Both the position numbers and the translations under genes were made by a program. The notes beneath the pieces were generated by a model. It had not been told where the DNA came from. It saw only the letters and a program-made list of their open reading frames with translations, and did no database searches. Below are positions 17,157-26,561 of a DNA stretch of 64,000 nt, in pieces. Each line of letters begins with the position of its first letter. Positions within the stretch are counted from its first letter, which is position 1. This stretch comes from an uncultured Sphingobacteriales bacterium. Its GTDB lineage: Bacteria; Bacteroidota; Bacteroidia; Chitinophagales; Chitinophagaceae. The stretch lies in contig CALMQS010000039.1 of the NCBI GenBank assembly GCA_937871285.1, forward strand, positions 62,001 to 126,000, written 5' to 3'.

Positions 17157-18131
17157 TCAGTCCCCTTCTGCTCTTAACGATACGTATACCATATCGGCAA
17201 CGGCAGGAGGAGCCTTTTCTGTTCTTACCGAAATCTTGATGTTGGAAAGCAATATTTCTACTTCATAATAACTTCCCCCAAAATATACCGCGTTTACCTT
17301 TCCTTTAAGCGCGTGCGTTTCACTGCTGCCCATTTTTAAAGCTTCCGGACGTATGAATACCGCTTCGTTATTGATTTGATTGCCCGGCAAACCTAAAAGA
17401 GCTTTTACCCGCGCATCGCGAATGACATTACAGGTGCCGAACAATTCGGCCGCATAAGCGTTAATGGGAGAGCGGTAAATTGCTTTGGGCGATCCTTTCT
17501 GGATGATTTGCCCTTCCCTCATTATAAAAATTTCATCTGCCCAGGGAAGGGTATCACCGGGATCATGCGAAACCAGCGTGCAGGTAATATGGAGTGCTTC
17601 GCTAATATCACGGATAACGGACTTCAGTATATTTTTATGTATCAGGTCAAGGTTCGAAAAAGGCTCATCAAGTAATAAAAGTTTGGGTGAAGTGGTAAGT
17701 AACCTGGCCAATGCAATTCTTTGTTTTTCTCCGCCCGATAATTCATCCGTTCTCCTTTTCAGTAAATGACCGATCCTGCAAACTTCATATAAATCCGCTG
17801 TTTCTCCGGGCAATAATGTGTTTGCGTAACTCAGTATCTCTTCTACGCTGTAGTTATTGCGCAATTCAAATTGTTGTGACAAATAAGCAACTTCCGGATG
17901 TCCCGGTATCAGTTTTTCATAAGGCCCTTTTACCCTTTTATTTTCAAATAATACTTCACCCGCATCAGCCTGAATCAATCCTGCGATAATTTTCAGTAAG
18001 GTGCTTTTTCCTGATCCCGACGCGCCTGCAATAGCAATTTTTTGTAACTGTTGCTGGGTAAAGCTAACATCCTGCAATACAACATCAGATCCTTCCTGCT
18101 TGCGGATTCCCGATACTTTTAATAGAACCAT
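17157..18131 (-). CDS. ABC transporter ATP-binding protein, orphan
   Basis: A 324-residue ATPase with Walker A GASGSGKS (36-43), signature LSGGEKQ (131-137), Walker B LLLLDEP (151-157) and switch His in LVSHDPGDTL. The C-terminal 90 residues look like a TOBE-type regulatory domain (NAVYFGGSYYEVEIL), as in FbpC/PotA/CysA-type importers. No permease or binding protein is adjacent, which is unusual. A minus-strand box TATCTTTG (18224-18231) could be its -7 element. The substrate cannot be deduced; iron, polyamine, sulfate or molybdate are the usual choices for this subclass. Confidence 0.88.
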   Translation of the reverse strand: MVLLKVSGIRKQEGSDVVLQDVSFTQQQLQKIAIAGASGSGKSTLLKIIAGLIQADAGEVLFENKRVKGPYEKLIPGHPEVAYLSQQFELRNNYSVEEILSYANTLLPGETADLYEVCRIGHLLKRRTDELSGGEKQRIALARLLTTSPKLLLLDEPFSNLDLIHKNILKSVIRDISEALHITCTLVSHDPGDTLPWADEIFIMREGQIIQKGSPKAIYRSPINAYAAELFGTCNVIRDARVKALLGLPGNQINNEAVFIRPEALKMGSSETHALKGKVNAVYFGGSYYEVEILLSNIKISVRTEKAPPAVADMVYVSLRAEGD

Positions 18132-18360
18132 ATAACCAGAACAAAGTTTTTAATACAGCATTAAGTGTGGCGTCAGGGTTTTAGGCTATACTGTTTACAC
18201 AGAAGGGGCTTATCATTTCAGGGCAAAGATAGCATTTGCCTTTCGTGTGCGACTAAGTAAGCAGATTTAATCCGGGAATCCTGTTATAGTTTGCACCATC
18301 TGTCTGTTTTTTTCCGAACTTTCTGTAAGTAACAGTATTGATACTTTCAAACAGCAGTAC

Positions 18361-19335
18361 ATGAAAGAGATTATCAATTGCGCCGCTTATGCAGGTGGTC
18401 AAAAGCTTGCCGATATTGAATTAAATAAAGTACATGATATCCTTAAAGAAAAGGATAAGTTCGTATGGATAGGGTTATATGAACCATCTGAAGCAATACT
18501 CAGCAAGGTGCAGGATGAATTTAATTTACATGACCTAGCTATTGAAGACGCACACCGGGCACACCAGCGTCCTAAAATAGAATTATATGGCGACTCCATC
18601 TTTGTGGTGCTTCGTACGGCACAGATGAACCAGGAACGTCATATTGAATTTGGCGAAACCCATTTTTTTGTGGGAATGAATTTCATTGTGAGCATACGGC
18701 ATGGTTCTTCTGTTCCATATACCGAAGTAAGGTCGCGTTGTGAAACAATGCCTGAGCTGTTAGGCAAAGGCCAGGGCTTTGTACTATATGCCATTATGGA
18801 TTTTATTGTTGACAAGTATTTCCCGGTTGTAGAGGAGCTCGAACAGGAGTTAGACGTAATTGAGGATAAAATATTTAAAGCAAAGCCCAGCCGGGAAACT
18901 ACAGAACAGATATACGAATTAAAGCGGGAATTGCTGGAAGTAAAAAGAGCGGTGTCTCCCCTGATAGATATTTGCAACCGCCTGATGCGGTTTGATATCA
19001 AAAGCATATCAACTGAAACACAACCTTATTTCCGCGATATTTACGACCATGCTGTACGCATTAATGAAATGATAGATAATACAAGAGAATTATTAAATAC
19101 TGCACTGGAAGCCAACTTTTCTTTAATATCCATATCTCAAAATGATACTTCAAAAAAGTTTGCGGGATGGGCTGCGATCATTGCTATGCCAACAATGATC
19201 GCTGGTTTTTATGGTATGAATTTTAAATTTATGCCTGAGCTCGAATGGCATTATGGATACTACGCTGTAATTATTTTAACCATTGCTGTCTGTAGTCTGC
19301 TCTATTATTTTTTTAGAAAGTCAGGATGGTTATAG
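18361..19335 (+). CDS. corA: CorA-type magnesium/cobalt channel
   Basis: A 324-residue CorA homologue that should conduct Mg2+ (and Co2+/Ni2+) across the inner membrane as a pentamer. A long cytoplasmic N-terminal domain (1-265) precedes two C-terminal membrane helices. The selectivity motif YGMNF is at 284-288 at the end of helix 1, and the loop MPELEW and a basic C-terminal end RKSGWL follow. Length and architecture are normal for the family. It stands alone. Confidence 0.92.
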   Translation: MKEIINCAAYAGGQKLADIELNKVHDILKEKDKFVWIGLYEPSEAILSKVQDEFNLHDLAIEDAHRAHQRPKIELYGDSIFVVLRTAQMNQERHIEFGETHFFVGMNFIVSIRHGSSVPYTEVRSRCETMPELLGKGQGFVLYAIMDFIVDKYFPVVEELEQELDVIEDKIFKAKPSRETTEQIYELKRELLEVKRAVSPLIDICNRLMRFDIKSISTETQPYFRDIYDHAVRINEMIDNTRELLNTALEANFSLISISQNDTSKKFAGWAAIIAMPTMIAGFYGMNFKFMPELEWHYGYYAVIILTIAVCSLLYYFFRKSGWL

Positions 19336-19497
19336 CAGGCAAATACAGGCATTTAGCGGGTAGAATACAAAGCACCAAAACAAATAACTGGCACCAAATG
19401 AAAATACAGATGCTTCGTTACTCAGCATGACAGGGAAATCCGAAGCATTAAATCTTAAATCCGAAACGATAAGCCGGATTAAAACGGATACTCCCTG

Positions 19498-19540
19498 GGC
19501 CCTGCAACCTGTAACCTGAACCAATCTTAAATCTCAAATT
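19498..19540. repeat. degenerate short-word repeat tract
   Basis: The words GCAACCTGTAACCTG and TTAAATCTCAAATTTC lie at the end of the CorA-lysS spacer and touch the lysS stop. Further left, at 19438-19470, the word AAATCCGAA occurs twice. Confidence 0.5.
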
Positions 19541-21065
19541 TCAGATCTTCCCCCTCCCTTTTCTCGGGCCGCATCTGCGGAAAGAAAAGCACATCCTGTA
19601 TGGAAGGCTGGTTGGTTAGCAGCATGCACAAGCGGTCTATGCCGATGCCGATGCCGGCGGTAGGTGGCATGCCGTATTCCAGCGCTCTCAAAAAATCGTG
19701 ATCAATGAACATGGCTTCTTCATCGCCACGCTCCATAAGCTTTACCTGCTCCTCAAAGCGTTCACGCTGGTCAACAGGATCATTCAGCTCACTATACGCG
19801 TTGGCTATTTCCTTACCGTTGATCATGAGCTCAAAACGCTCTACCAGCCCCGGCTTACTGCGATGCTTTTTGGTTAGGGGGCTCATCTCCACGGGATAGT
19901 CAATAATAAAGGTGGGTTGTATATAATGCTTCTCGCATTTTTCACCAAAGATGCTGTCAACAAGCTTTCCGCGGCCCATACCCGGCGTAGTTTCTATATG
20001 CAGCTTTTTACAGGTATCTCTTAAAGCCGCTTCATCCATTTCACTGATATCAATGCCCGTGTGGTCTTTTACTGCATCGTAAATGGAAACCCTTTTAAAA
20101 GGCGCTTTAAAATTTAATACTTTATCACCTGCGGGCACATCGGTAGTATTGTGTAAAGCAATAGCAACCTGTTCCAGCAGGTTTTCCGTGGTATTCATCA
20201 TCCAGAAATAGTCCTTATATGCCACATAAAATTCAAGGATGGTAAACTCGGGGTTATGCGTACGGTCCATCCCTTCATTCCGAAAGTTCCGGCTGAACTC
20301 ATACACCCAGTCAAAACCGCCAACGATCAGCCTTTTCAGGTACAGCTCATTGGCAATGCGCAGGTACAAAGGAATATCCAGCGCGTTGTGATGCGTTATA
20401 AAAGGACGCGCCGCTGCGCCTCCGGGAATGCTTTGCAATACAGGTGTATCTACTTCAAGCGCCCCATGTTCATTTAAGAAATCGCGGATGGTATTGATCA
20501 TCAGGGTACGTTTGGCAAAAGTGTCCCTCACCTGCGGGTTGATGATCATATCGGCATAACGCTGGCGGTATTTGAATTCCGGATCGGTAACAGCGTCGAA
20601 GCTTTGTCCTTCCGCTTCCTTTACTACCGGCAAAGGCTTGAGTGATTTGGAAAGCAGGGTAAATGAAGTAACGTGGATAGAGGTTTCACCCGTTTTGGTA
20701 ATAAAGCCATATCCTTTTACGCCAATGATATCACCAATGTCTAATAATTTTTTCCATACGGTATTGTATAGTGTTTTGTCTTCTCCCGTGCATATATCAT
20801 CACGCTTTACATATATCTGTATCCTGCCCGAATGATCCTGCAATACGCCAAAAGAAGCCTTGCCCATATCCCGTATGCCCATGATACGCCCGGCGAAGCT
20901 GATATCTGCAAAATGCGCTTTGTGTTCCTCGGAAAAATTCTTTTTTATCTCCGCTGCGGTATGGGTAACAGGAAAAGCATCAGCAGGATAAGGATCAATG
21001 CCCAGCTTTTCCAGCTCCTGTCTTTTTTCTCTCCTGATGATTTCCTGCTCAGACAAATGTTGCAT
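19527..21065 (-). CDS. lysS: lysyl-tRNA synthetase, class II
   Basis: A 512-residue cytoplasmic enzyme that charges tRNA-Lys. An N-terminal OB-fold anticodon-binding domain (about 50-160, [20 protein letters not shown]) is followed by the class II core with motif 2 [20 protein letters not shown] and motif 3 [15 protein letters not shown]. The C-terminus [12 protein letters not shown] is typical of LysS. A strong Bacteroidota-type promoter lies directly upstream. Confidence 0.97.
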   Translation of the reverse strand: MQHLSEQEIIRREKRQELEKLGIDPYPADAFPVTHTAAEIKKNFSEEHKAHFADISFAGRIMGIRDMGKASFGVLQDHSGRIQIYVKRDDICTGEDKTLYNTVWKKLLDIGDIIGVKGYGFITKTGETSIHVTSFTLLSKSLKPLPVVKEAEGQSFDAVTDPEFKYRQRYADMIINPQVRDTFAKRTLMINTIRDFLNEHGALEVDTPVLQSIPGGAAARPFITHHNALDIPLYLRIANELYLKRLIVGGFDWVYEFSRNFRNEGMDRTHNPEFTILEFYVAYKDYFWMMNTTENLLEQVAIALHNTTDVPAGDKVLNFKAPFKRVSIYDAVKDHTGIDISEMDEAALRDTCKKLHIETTPGMGRGKLVDSIFGEKCEKHYIQPTFIIDYPVEMSPLTKKHRSKPGLVERFELMINGKEIANAYSELNDPVDQRERFEEQVKLMERGDEEAMFIDHDFLRALEYGMPPTAGIGIGIDRLCMLLTNQPSIQDVLFFPQMRPEKREGEDLKFEI

Positions 21066-21099
21066 ACACGTTTACATTTCTTTTTTCAAAAAAGTGGAG

Positions 21100-21130
21100 C
21101 AAAGGTACTGGTTACACAGAAGCCTGCAAA
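21100..21130 (-). promoter_or_regulatory. promoter of lysS
   Basis: On the minus strand TTTG (complement of CAAA at 21127-21130) is followed after 19 nt by TACCTTTG (complement of 21100-21107). Both boxes fit the Bacteroidota consensus exactly. The start codon is about 34 nt further on. Confidence 0.7.
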
Positions 21131-21134
21131 GATT

Positions 21135-22055
21135 TTAGTGTTGCAGTTCCTGCAGCAACAACTTCACCGCTTCATCGGGAGTAACAGGAGTGTAAGAAAA
21201 GCGCCGGTTAAACTTGCTGCTGTCAAAAAAATAATCACGGTCATACTGGTAGGTCATTTCTTTAATTTCTTTCAGCACGGGCATAAATATTCCCAGTAAT
21301 CCCAGCATGGTAGTTGATAAAGTGCTATAGCGCGGCTTGGCGTTCAGCGCTTTGGCAATGAGCTCAATCCATTGCCTGCCGGTTAATTTGCTTTGATCTG
21401 TTGGTAAATGCCACACCTGGTTAAAAGCATCGGACGTATTGCCTAAAATGGCCGTTCCGTTTGCTGCATCGGCTACAAAAGTAAAGTTGTGCACCTTGTT
21501 TGCATGGGCAAGCCAGTTTGCTCTTTTACCTTTCACCAGGTTGTCTGTAACCAATTGATGCAATACGCTGGATTTGCCATTGGTGAAATCCGCCGACCGG
21601 GCAATAAGCGCAGTAAGCTTTCCCTGCTTCACCTCGTCCATCAGCATGTCTGCGATCTGCTGGCGGATTGCTCCTTTTTTACTGGTAGGGCGAACGGGTG
21701 TTTCTTCCGTCATGTGATGCAGGTGATCGCGGTCGTACATATATACATTATCGAAGAAAACCAACCGGGCATTATATTTTTTACAGGCATCAATCACATT
21801 ACGCATAGTAACCGGCCAGCGTTCCTCCCATATTTTTAAACGGTAGGGAAACCCAACGGTAAGATACACTACTTCAGATCCGCTTACGGCTTTATCCACC
21901 GCTGTTGCGTCTGTAATATCAGCGGCAAACAGTTCATCGCCGGCATTTATTTTTTGAGGTGTGCGGCTTACTAAACGGATGTCATCCGTGAAAGCAGGAA
22001 GTATTTTTGCCAGCTCAACGCCTATGGAACCTCCCGCGCCTAAAATAGTTTGCAT
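21135..22055 (-). CDS. NAD-dependent epimerase/dehydratase-like protein (atypical SDR)
   Basis: A 306-residue Rossmann protein starting MQTILGAGGSIGVELAKIL, the Gly-rich NAD(P)-binding motif. It has NVYMYDRDHLHHMTEETPV, with no clear YxxxK at the expected place. This suggests an atypical SDR of the NmrA or sugar-epimerase-like group, often used as a sensor or with altered chemistry. The substrate is unknown. It is upstream of lysS on the same strand, but the strong lysS promoter near 21100 suggests separate transcription. Confidence 0.8.
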   Translation of the reverse strand: MQTILGAGGSIGVELAKILPAFTDDIRLVSRTPQKINAGDELFAADITDATAVDKAVSGSEVVYLTVGFPYRLKIWEERWPVTMRNVIDACKKYNARLVFFDNVYMYDRDHLHHMTEETPVRPTSKKGAIRQQIADMLMDEVKQGKLTALIARSADFTNGKSSVLHQLVTDNLVKGKRANWLAHANKVHNFTFVADAANGTAILGNTSDAFNQVWHLPTDQSKLTGRQWIELIAKALNAKPRYSTLSTTMLGLLGIFMPVLKEIKEMTYQYDRDYFFDSSKFNRRFSYTPVTPDEAVKLLLQELQH

Positions 22056-22111
22056 GATATGCCCTGTTTGTAAAATAAAAATATAACCCCCCGGCGCATT
22101 TCATAAACAGG

Positions 22112-24790
22112 TTAAGTGGTGGCCTTACTTTCGGCAGTAGCCGCTTCAGAGGCCAGGCCTGTTTTATGCTTTCCGTTACTATGATGCAACTCGTTAATCA
22201 GCTCTGCCACCAGCGAGGTCCACCCGGTTTGATGAGAAGCGCCCAGCCCGTTGCCGTCATCGCCATGAAAGTATTCATAAAACAATACCAGGTCTTCGTT
22301 TTCCGGCTTTTGATAAAACCAGTTATGCGTTCCGAATAATTTCCGTTTTCCTGTATCATCTTTCTTAAAAATACTAATTACACGTTTCGTAAGCTCATCC
22401 GCTACCTCGCCCAGCGATAATTGTATGCCCGAGCCTGTTGGGCATTCCACTTTCAAATCATCGCCGTAAAAAGCGCCGTACCGGCGGATAGATTGTATGA
22501 TTAGGTAATTAATGGGCATCCACACCGGTCCCCGCCAGTTGGAATTACCTCCATAAAAATCGGAAGTAGAATCTCCGGGGTCGTATTGTGCGGTATAATG
22601 AATGCCGTTGATGGTAACGCTGTAAGGATTTTTTTCGTGATGCTTCGACAATGCGCGAATACCTCCTTCGGACAGGAATTCATTTTCATTCAGCAAATGT
22701 TCCAGCAGATACACGAGGCGCTCCCGCGGTACGAGCGACAACAGCATGGCTTCTCCGTCGCTTTTTTCTTCATTGGGCCAAAACTTCCCATTTTTTTTAC
22801 GGTAATTTTCAAACCAGCCAATGCGCTTTTTAAAATCACTTAATTTATCAAACACCTTTTTTTCAATGGTAGATACGGCAAATAAAGTGGTAAGTCCAAC
22901 AATGGATTGTATACGCAACTGCAATGGCTCAGAGCCGGCTATGGATAATGTGTCATAAAAAAATTTATCTTCTTCATTCCACAGCCCATGCTCATTAATG
23001 GCTTCCGCGATCAGTACGAACTGCTCAAAAAACTTGGTGGCGGTATCTTCAAAAGCTATATCATGCATAGCGATCTCCAGCGCCATATCCAGCATATTCA
23101 GCGCATACATACCCATCCAGCTTGTGCCATCGGCCTGCTCCAATTGCATATTGCTGCCCAATTGCGAACTGCGGTTAAACACACCAATATTATCTAATCC
23201 CAGGAAGCCGCCTTCAAAAAGATTATTACCACTTACATCTTTGCGGTTCATCCACCAGGTAAAATTGATCAGCAGCTTTTGAAAAACTTTCTTTAAAAAA
23301 ACAATATCCCCTTTACCATCCTTTTTCTTTTCAATATAATATACCTGCATGGCGGCCCATCCCTGCACGGGAGGGTTAACATCGCTGAAGTTCCATTCAT
23401 AGGCGGGCAATTGTCCGTCCGGCTTCATATACCATTCGCGCATGATCAGCAATAGCTGGTTTTTTGCAAAACAGGGATCGGCTACCGCCATTGAAATGCA
23501 ATGAAAAGCAAGATCCCAGGCCGCATACCAGGGATATTCCCATTTGTCGGGCATAGAAATAACATCTTGGTTCTTAAGATGCTTCCAGTCGTGATTACGC
23601 CCGTTTTGTTTGCCTGCATTTACCGGGGTAATGCCATCGCTTGTAGTAAGCCACCGCTCTACATCGAAATGATAGTATTGCTTGCTCCATAGCAAACCTG
23701 CGAGCGCCTGGCGCTGAATTTTAGCCATATCTTCATCCATTCCCTCAGGTAATATAGCGGCATAAAAATCATTGGCTTCATTTTTTCGGGATACAAACAC
23801 TTTTTCAAACCCCCTGTCAAAAGGCCTGTCTGCGAGTTGATTGGTGAACCTGCAATAAATGGTTTTTGTTGCGCCGGCGGGAATTTTTAATTTGTATACC
23901 GGGGAAAACTTGGTTCCCGATTTTTTATCGCGCAATGCCTGGAGGTTCTTCCCTTCAATGATGGCATCATGAAAAGCATCTTTTACAAAAACAGTAGCAT
24001 TGGGTGTTTGATTTACCTTCTCCGTATTGGTTTCATTTTCAGTAAACAAACAATCATCCGCATTTTGAAAATACAGGTAATAGTTACCCAGCTTATAATG
24101 GGAGGCCTGCACCGCGTTTTTATTCAGGTACTTTATTTCCGGTTTTACATCCAATCCGGTGTAAGTCCAGCGGTTATAAAACCAAAGGGTGGGTAATACG
24201 GTTACAGGGGCTGATTTAGCCGCACGGTTGGTAACATCAATTTTAATGAAAATATCCTTCGAGCTTTGTTTTGCATAGGTAACCTTAACGTCAAAGTATT
24301 CATTATTATCAAATACACCGGTATCTAAAATTTCATATTCGGGTTCCTGTTTTGAACGTTTCCCGTTTTGCTCCAATAAATCTTCATATGGAAAAGCCTG
24401 CTGGGGGTACTTGTATAAGTACTCCATGTAATAATGCGTGGGCATATTATCTAAGTGATAGTATAATTCTTTTACATCCTCACCATGATTGCCTTCGCTG
24501 TTGCCCACGCCAAACAGCCGTTCTTTTAGTATCCTGTCTTTACCGTTCCACAGTGCTATACCAAAACAAAGATTTCCAAAGAAGTCGCAAATGCCGGCCA
24601 ACCCGTCTTCTCCCCACCGGTAAGCCCGGCTGTGCGACTGATGAAAAGGAAAGTAATTCCAGGCATCGCCATTCGTGCTGTAATCCTCCCGCACGGTTCC
24701 CCACTGGCGTTCACTTAAATAAGGCCCCCATTGTTCAAGCGGAACCGGTTTTTGCGCATTAACGGAAAGACGTTGATGTTCTGCAGTCAT
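22112..24790 (-). CDS. GH63-like (MGH1-type) glucosidase
   Basis: An 892-residue protein with no signal peptide that I can see, thus probably cytoplasmic. The C-terminal half is an (alpha/alpha)6 barrel of the mannosyl-oligosaccharide glucosidase/MGH1-like type: DKWEYPWYAAWDLAFHCI, QLPAYEWNFSDVNPP, NSNWRGPVWMPINYLII and YNEDNLV-like ENEDLVLFYEYFHGDDG. Bacterial members cleave alpha-glucosides or glucosylglycerate-type compounds; the natural substrate here is not known. It is likely monocistronic, with its upstream spacer shared divergently with the IPT/TIG lipoprotein gene. Confidence 0.88.
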   Translation of the reverse strand: MTAEHQRLSVNAQKPVPLEQWGPYLSERQWGTVREDYSTNGDAWNYFPFHQSHSRAYRWGEDGLAGICDFFGNLCFGIALWNGKDRILKERLFGVGNSEGNHGEDVKELYYHLDNMPTHYYMEYLYKYPQQAFPYEDLLEQNGKRSKQEPEYEILDTGVFDNNEYFDVKVTYAKQSSKDIFIKIDVTNRAAKSAPVTVLPTLWFYNRWTYTGLDVKPEIKYLNKNAVQASHYKLGNYYLYFQNADDCLFTENETNTEKVNQTPNATVFVKDAFHDAIIEGKNLQALRDKKSGTKFSPVYKLKIPAGATKTIYCRFTNQLADRPFDRGFEKVFVSRKNEANDFYAAILPEGMDEDMAKIQRQALAGLLWSKQYYHFDVERWLTTSDGITPVNAGKQNGRNHDWKHLKNQDVISMPDKWEYPWYAAWDLAFHCISMAVADPCFAKNQLLLIMREWYMKPDGQLPAYEWNFSDVNPPVQGWAAMQVYYIEKKKDGKGDIVFLKKVFQKLLINFTWWMNRKDVSGNNLFEGGFLGLDNIGVFNRSSQLGSNMQLEQADGTSWMGMYALNMLDMALEIAMHDIAFEDTATKFFEQFVLIAEAINEHGLWNEEDKFFYDTLSIAGSEPLQLRIQSIVGLTTLFAVSTIEKKVFDKLSDFKKRIGWFENYRKKNGKFWPNEEKSDGEAMLLSLVPRERLVYLLEHLLNENEFLSEGGIRALSKHHEKNPYSVTINGIHYTAQYDPGDSTSDFYGGNSNWRGPVWMPINYLIIQSIRRYGAFYGDDLKVECPTGSGIQLSLGEVADELTKRVISIFKKDDTGKRKLFGTHNWFYQKPENEDLVLFYEYFHGDDGNGLGASHQTGWTSLVAELINELHHSNGKHKTGLASEAATAESKATT

Positions 24791-25104
24791 AGCCTGTATT
24801 TATAAGATGTACACCGGGCTGATCGCCTCTTTTTGGATACATGCGGATACATCTCAGTATTAAGTAATCAGTTACAGACAAGCAATCTTTTATAGAATAC
24901 CTGGTATTGGTAAATGAAAATACAAAGCAAAACTAACGGTTACAGCGCATATGGATAAAATTAAGCGTTTGGGGCTTATATATCGGACTGATTGTAGGAT
25001 GCCAATCCAATTAAAGATTTTTCACCCGACAAAATATTCCACTTAAAGATGTTGACCTTTTTCAAATTCTCCGATATAGTATCTAACAACTTAAAACTAA
25101 AGAA
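24791..25104. other. 314-bp divergent spacer between glucosidase and IPT/TIG genes
   Basis: No gene seen. It contains a minus-strand TAGTTTTG box (complement of 24928-24935) that fits the -7 consensus for the glucosidase gene, with only a weak -33. Just left of the + strand start is an A-rich leader (AACTAAAGAAATG), usual for Bacteroidota. No repeat or RNA is recognised. Confidence 0.4.
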
Positions 25105-25686
25105 ATGAAAAAACTAAGCAATGCCGTGTTAACTTCTTTTCCTTTATTATTGATGTTGACCATGGTTAGCCTGTCCTGTTCAAAAAAAGACGGGGCCGGT
25201 GATGGTCCAAAAATCAGCAGCATATCTCCGTCAAGCGCATTGACCGGTGCAACAATTACTATAGCAGGTAACAATCTTTCAGGTTCGTCTGTAACTATCG
25301 GAGGCATTGGCTGCCAGGTGGATGACAATACTTCAACAGCTATCATCACCTCTATTCCGTCCGGAGCGACAACAGGTGAGCAGCAGGTATTGGTTCAGAA
25401 TTCGCTGGGTAAAGCTACATCAAAGATTACCGTAACAGGTGCAGGTGCAGGCCCGGTAATTACTTCTATAACTCCGGCGGAAGTGGCAGTAGGGCAAGCA
25501 ATAACGATCAGGGGTACGGGCCTGTCCAATGCAGTTGTTCAAGTTTATAAGAAGTTAGCGACCGTAACTGCCAATACAGCTACCAGTATCACAGCTACCG
25601 TACCAACAGGCATCCCGGTAGGACAGGCAGCAGTAGATGTTACAACCTCTCTTGGCTATACCGGAAGTACTGTTATTATTAAATAA
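25105..25686 (+). CDS. IPT/TIG-domain lipoprotein
   Basis: A 193-residue lipoprotein with signal peptide and lipobox SLSC (Cys25). Two IPT/TIG immunoglobulin-like domains follow: residues about 36-112 (PKISSISPSSALTGATITIAG) and 114-193 (PVITSITPAEVAVGQAITIRG). Such domains are common in SusE/SusF-like and other surface glycan-binding or adhesion proteins of Bacteroidota. With only two TIG domains and no partner gene, its role is unclear. The adjacent genes are not SusC/D. Confidence 0.88.
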   Translation: MKKLSNAVLTSFPLLLMLTMVSLSCSKKDGAGDGPKISSISPSSALTGATITIAGNNLSGSSVTIGGIGCQVDDNTSTAIITSIPSGATTGEQQVLVQNSLGKATSKITVTGAGAGPVITSITPAEVAVGQAITIRGTGLSNAVVQVYKKLATVTANTATSITATVPTGIPVGQAAVDVTTSLGYTGSTVIIK

Positions 25687-25795
25687 CAAAGCGAACGCTC
25701 CGGAAATGGCAGGTTAAAGCGTGGTACAGGCACTCAGCTCCATTAATTTGAGATGCCCGGCAATAGTTTGGAAATTTATCATTTTTTATCAGACT

Positions 25796-25825
25796 TTTGG
25801 TGTTGCCCATGCTTCCTTAACTTTT
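25796..25825 (+). promoter_or_regulatory. candidate promoter of coaX
   Basis: TTTG (25796-25799) and TAACTTTT (25818-25825) are 18 nt apart; the -7 box differs from TAnnTTTG only in its last base. The coaX start is 13 nt further on. Confidence 0.45.
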
Positions 25826-25838
25826 AACCTGAACAGGA

Positions 25839-26561
25839 ATGGTAACACTTTGTTTTGATTTTGGTAACACAAGACTTAAATATGCTGTATTTAACGGGCG
25901 CGATCTGCAATCTGTAGAAGTATTGGATGACGCGGAGCCCGATACCATTACCCGGCTGGTGCGGCAAATTCAACCTCAGAAAAGCATTTTATCTTCTGTA
26001 ATCAACCATAACAGGGAAATGGAACGTATTTTGGCAGCGCATTCAAAATTTCATTTACTCACCAACCTTACCAAACTGCCTTTTACTGCGCCGGTTACAA
26101 AGCCGGAAACGATTGGCGCCGACCGGCTGGCCTTATCGGCCGGAGCTACTGCTTTTTTCCCGGGTAAGCATAATCTGGTAATAGGCTTAGGCACCTGCAT
26201 CACCTATAATTTTATTAGCAAATACAACCAGTTTTTGGGAGGAGGCATCTCCCCCGGAATGGAAATGAGGCTTAAATCGCTAAGGGATTATACTGCCAAA
26301 TTACCTTTGGTAAAGGCCGATTGGAACTTTCCATTGGTGGGATATGACACAAAAACCAATATAACCAGTGGTGTAATACTGGGTATGGCAAAAGAAATTG
26401 ACGGCATAATTGACGCATATTCAGAGCGATATAACAACTTTAACGTGCTTTTAACCGGGGGTGATTCACCCTTTTTTGCTCAAGTGCTGAAAAATAAGAT
26501 ATTTGCAGACCCTCATCTAATTTATAAAGGCTTGTATGCGATCAGTGAGTATAATAACTAA
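25839..26561 (+). CDS. coaX: type III pantothenate kinase
   Basis: Phosphorylates pantothenate in the first step of coenzyme A synthesis. The 240-residue protein starts with the acetate/sugar kinase-fold phosphate motif LCFDFGNTRLKYAVF, has the pantothenate-binding GADRLALSAGA, and the second phosphate motif LVIGLGTCITYNFI. The length is normal for CoaX. It overlaps the next gene by 26 nt and leads the coaX-barrel-lptC cluster, an arrangement I recall from other Bacteroidota genomes. Confidence 0.95.
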   Translation: MVTLCFDFGNTRLKYAVFNGRDLQSVEVLDDAEPDTITRLVRQIQPQKSILSSVINHNREMERILAAHSKFHLLTNLTKLPFTAPVTKPETIGADRLALSAGATAFFPGKHNLVIGLGTCITYNFISKYNQFLGGGISPGMEMRLKSLRDYTAKLPLVKADWNFPLVGYDTKTNITSGVILGMAKEIDGIIDAYSERYNNFNVLLTGGDSPFFAQVLKNKIFADPHLIYKGLYAISEYNN

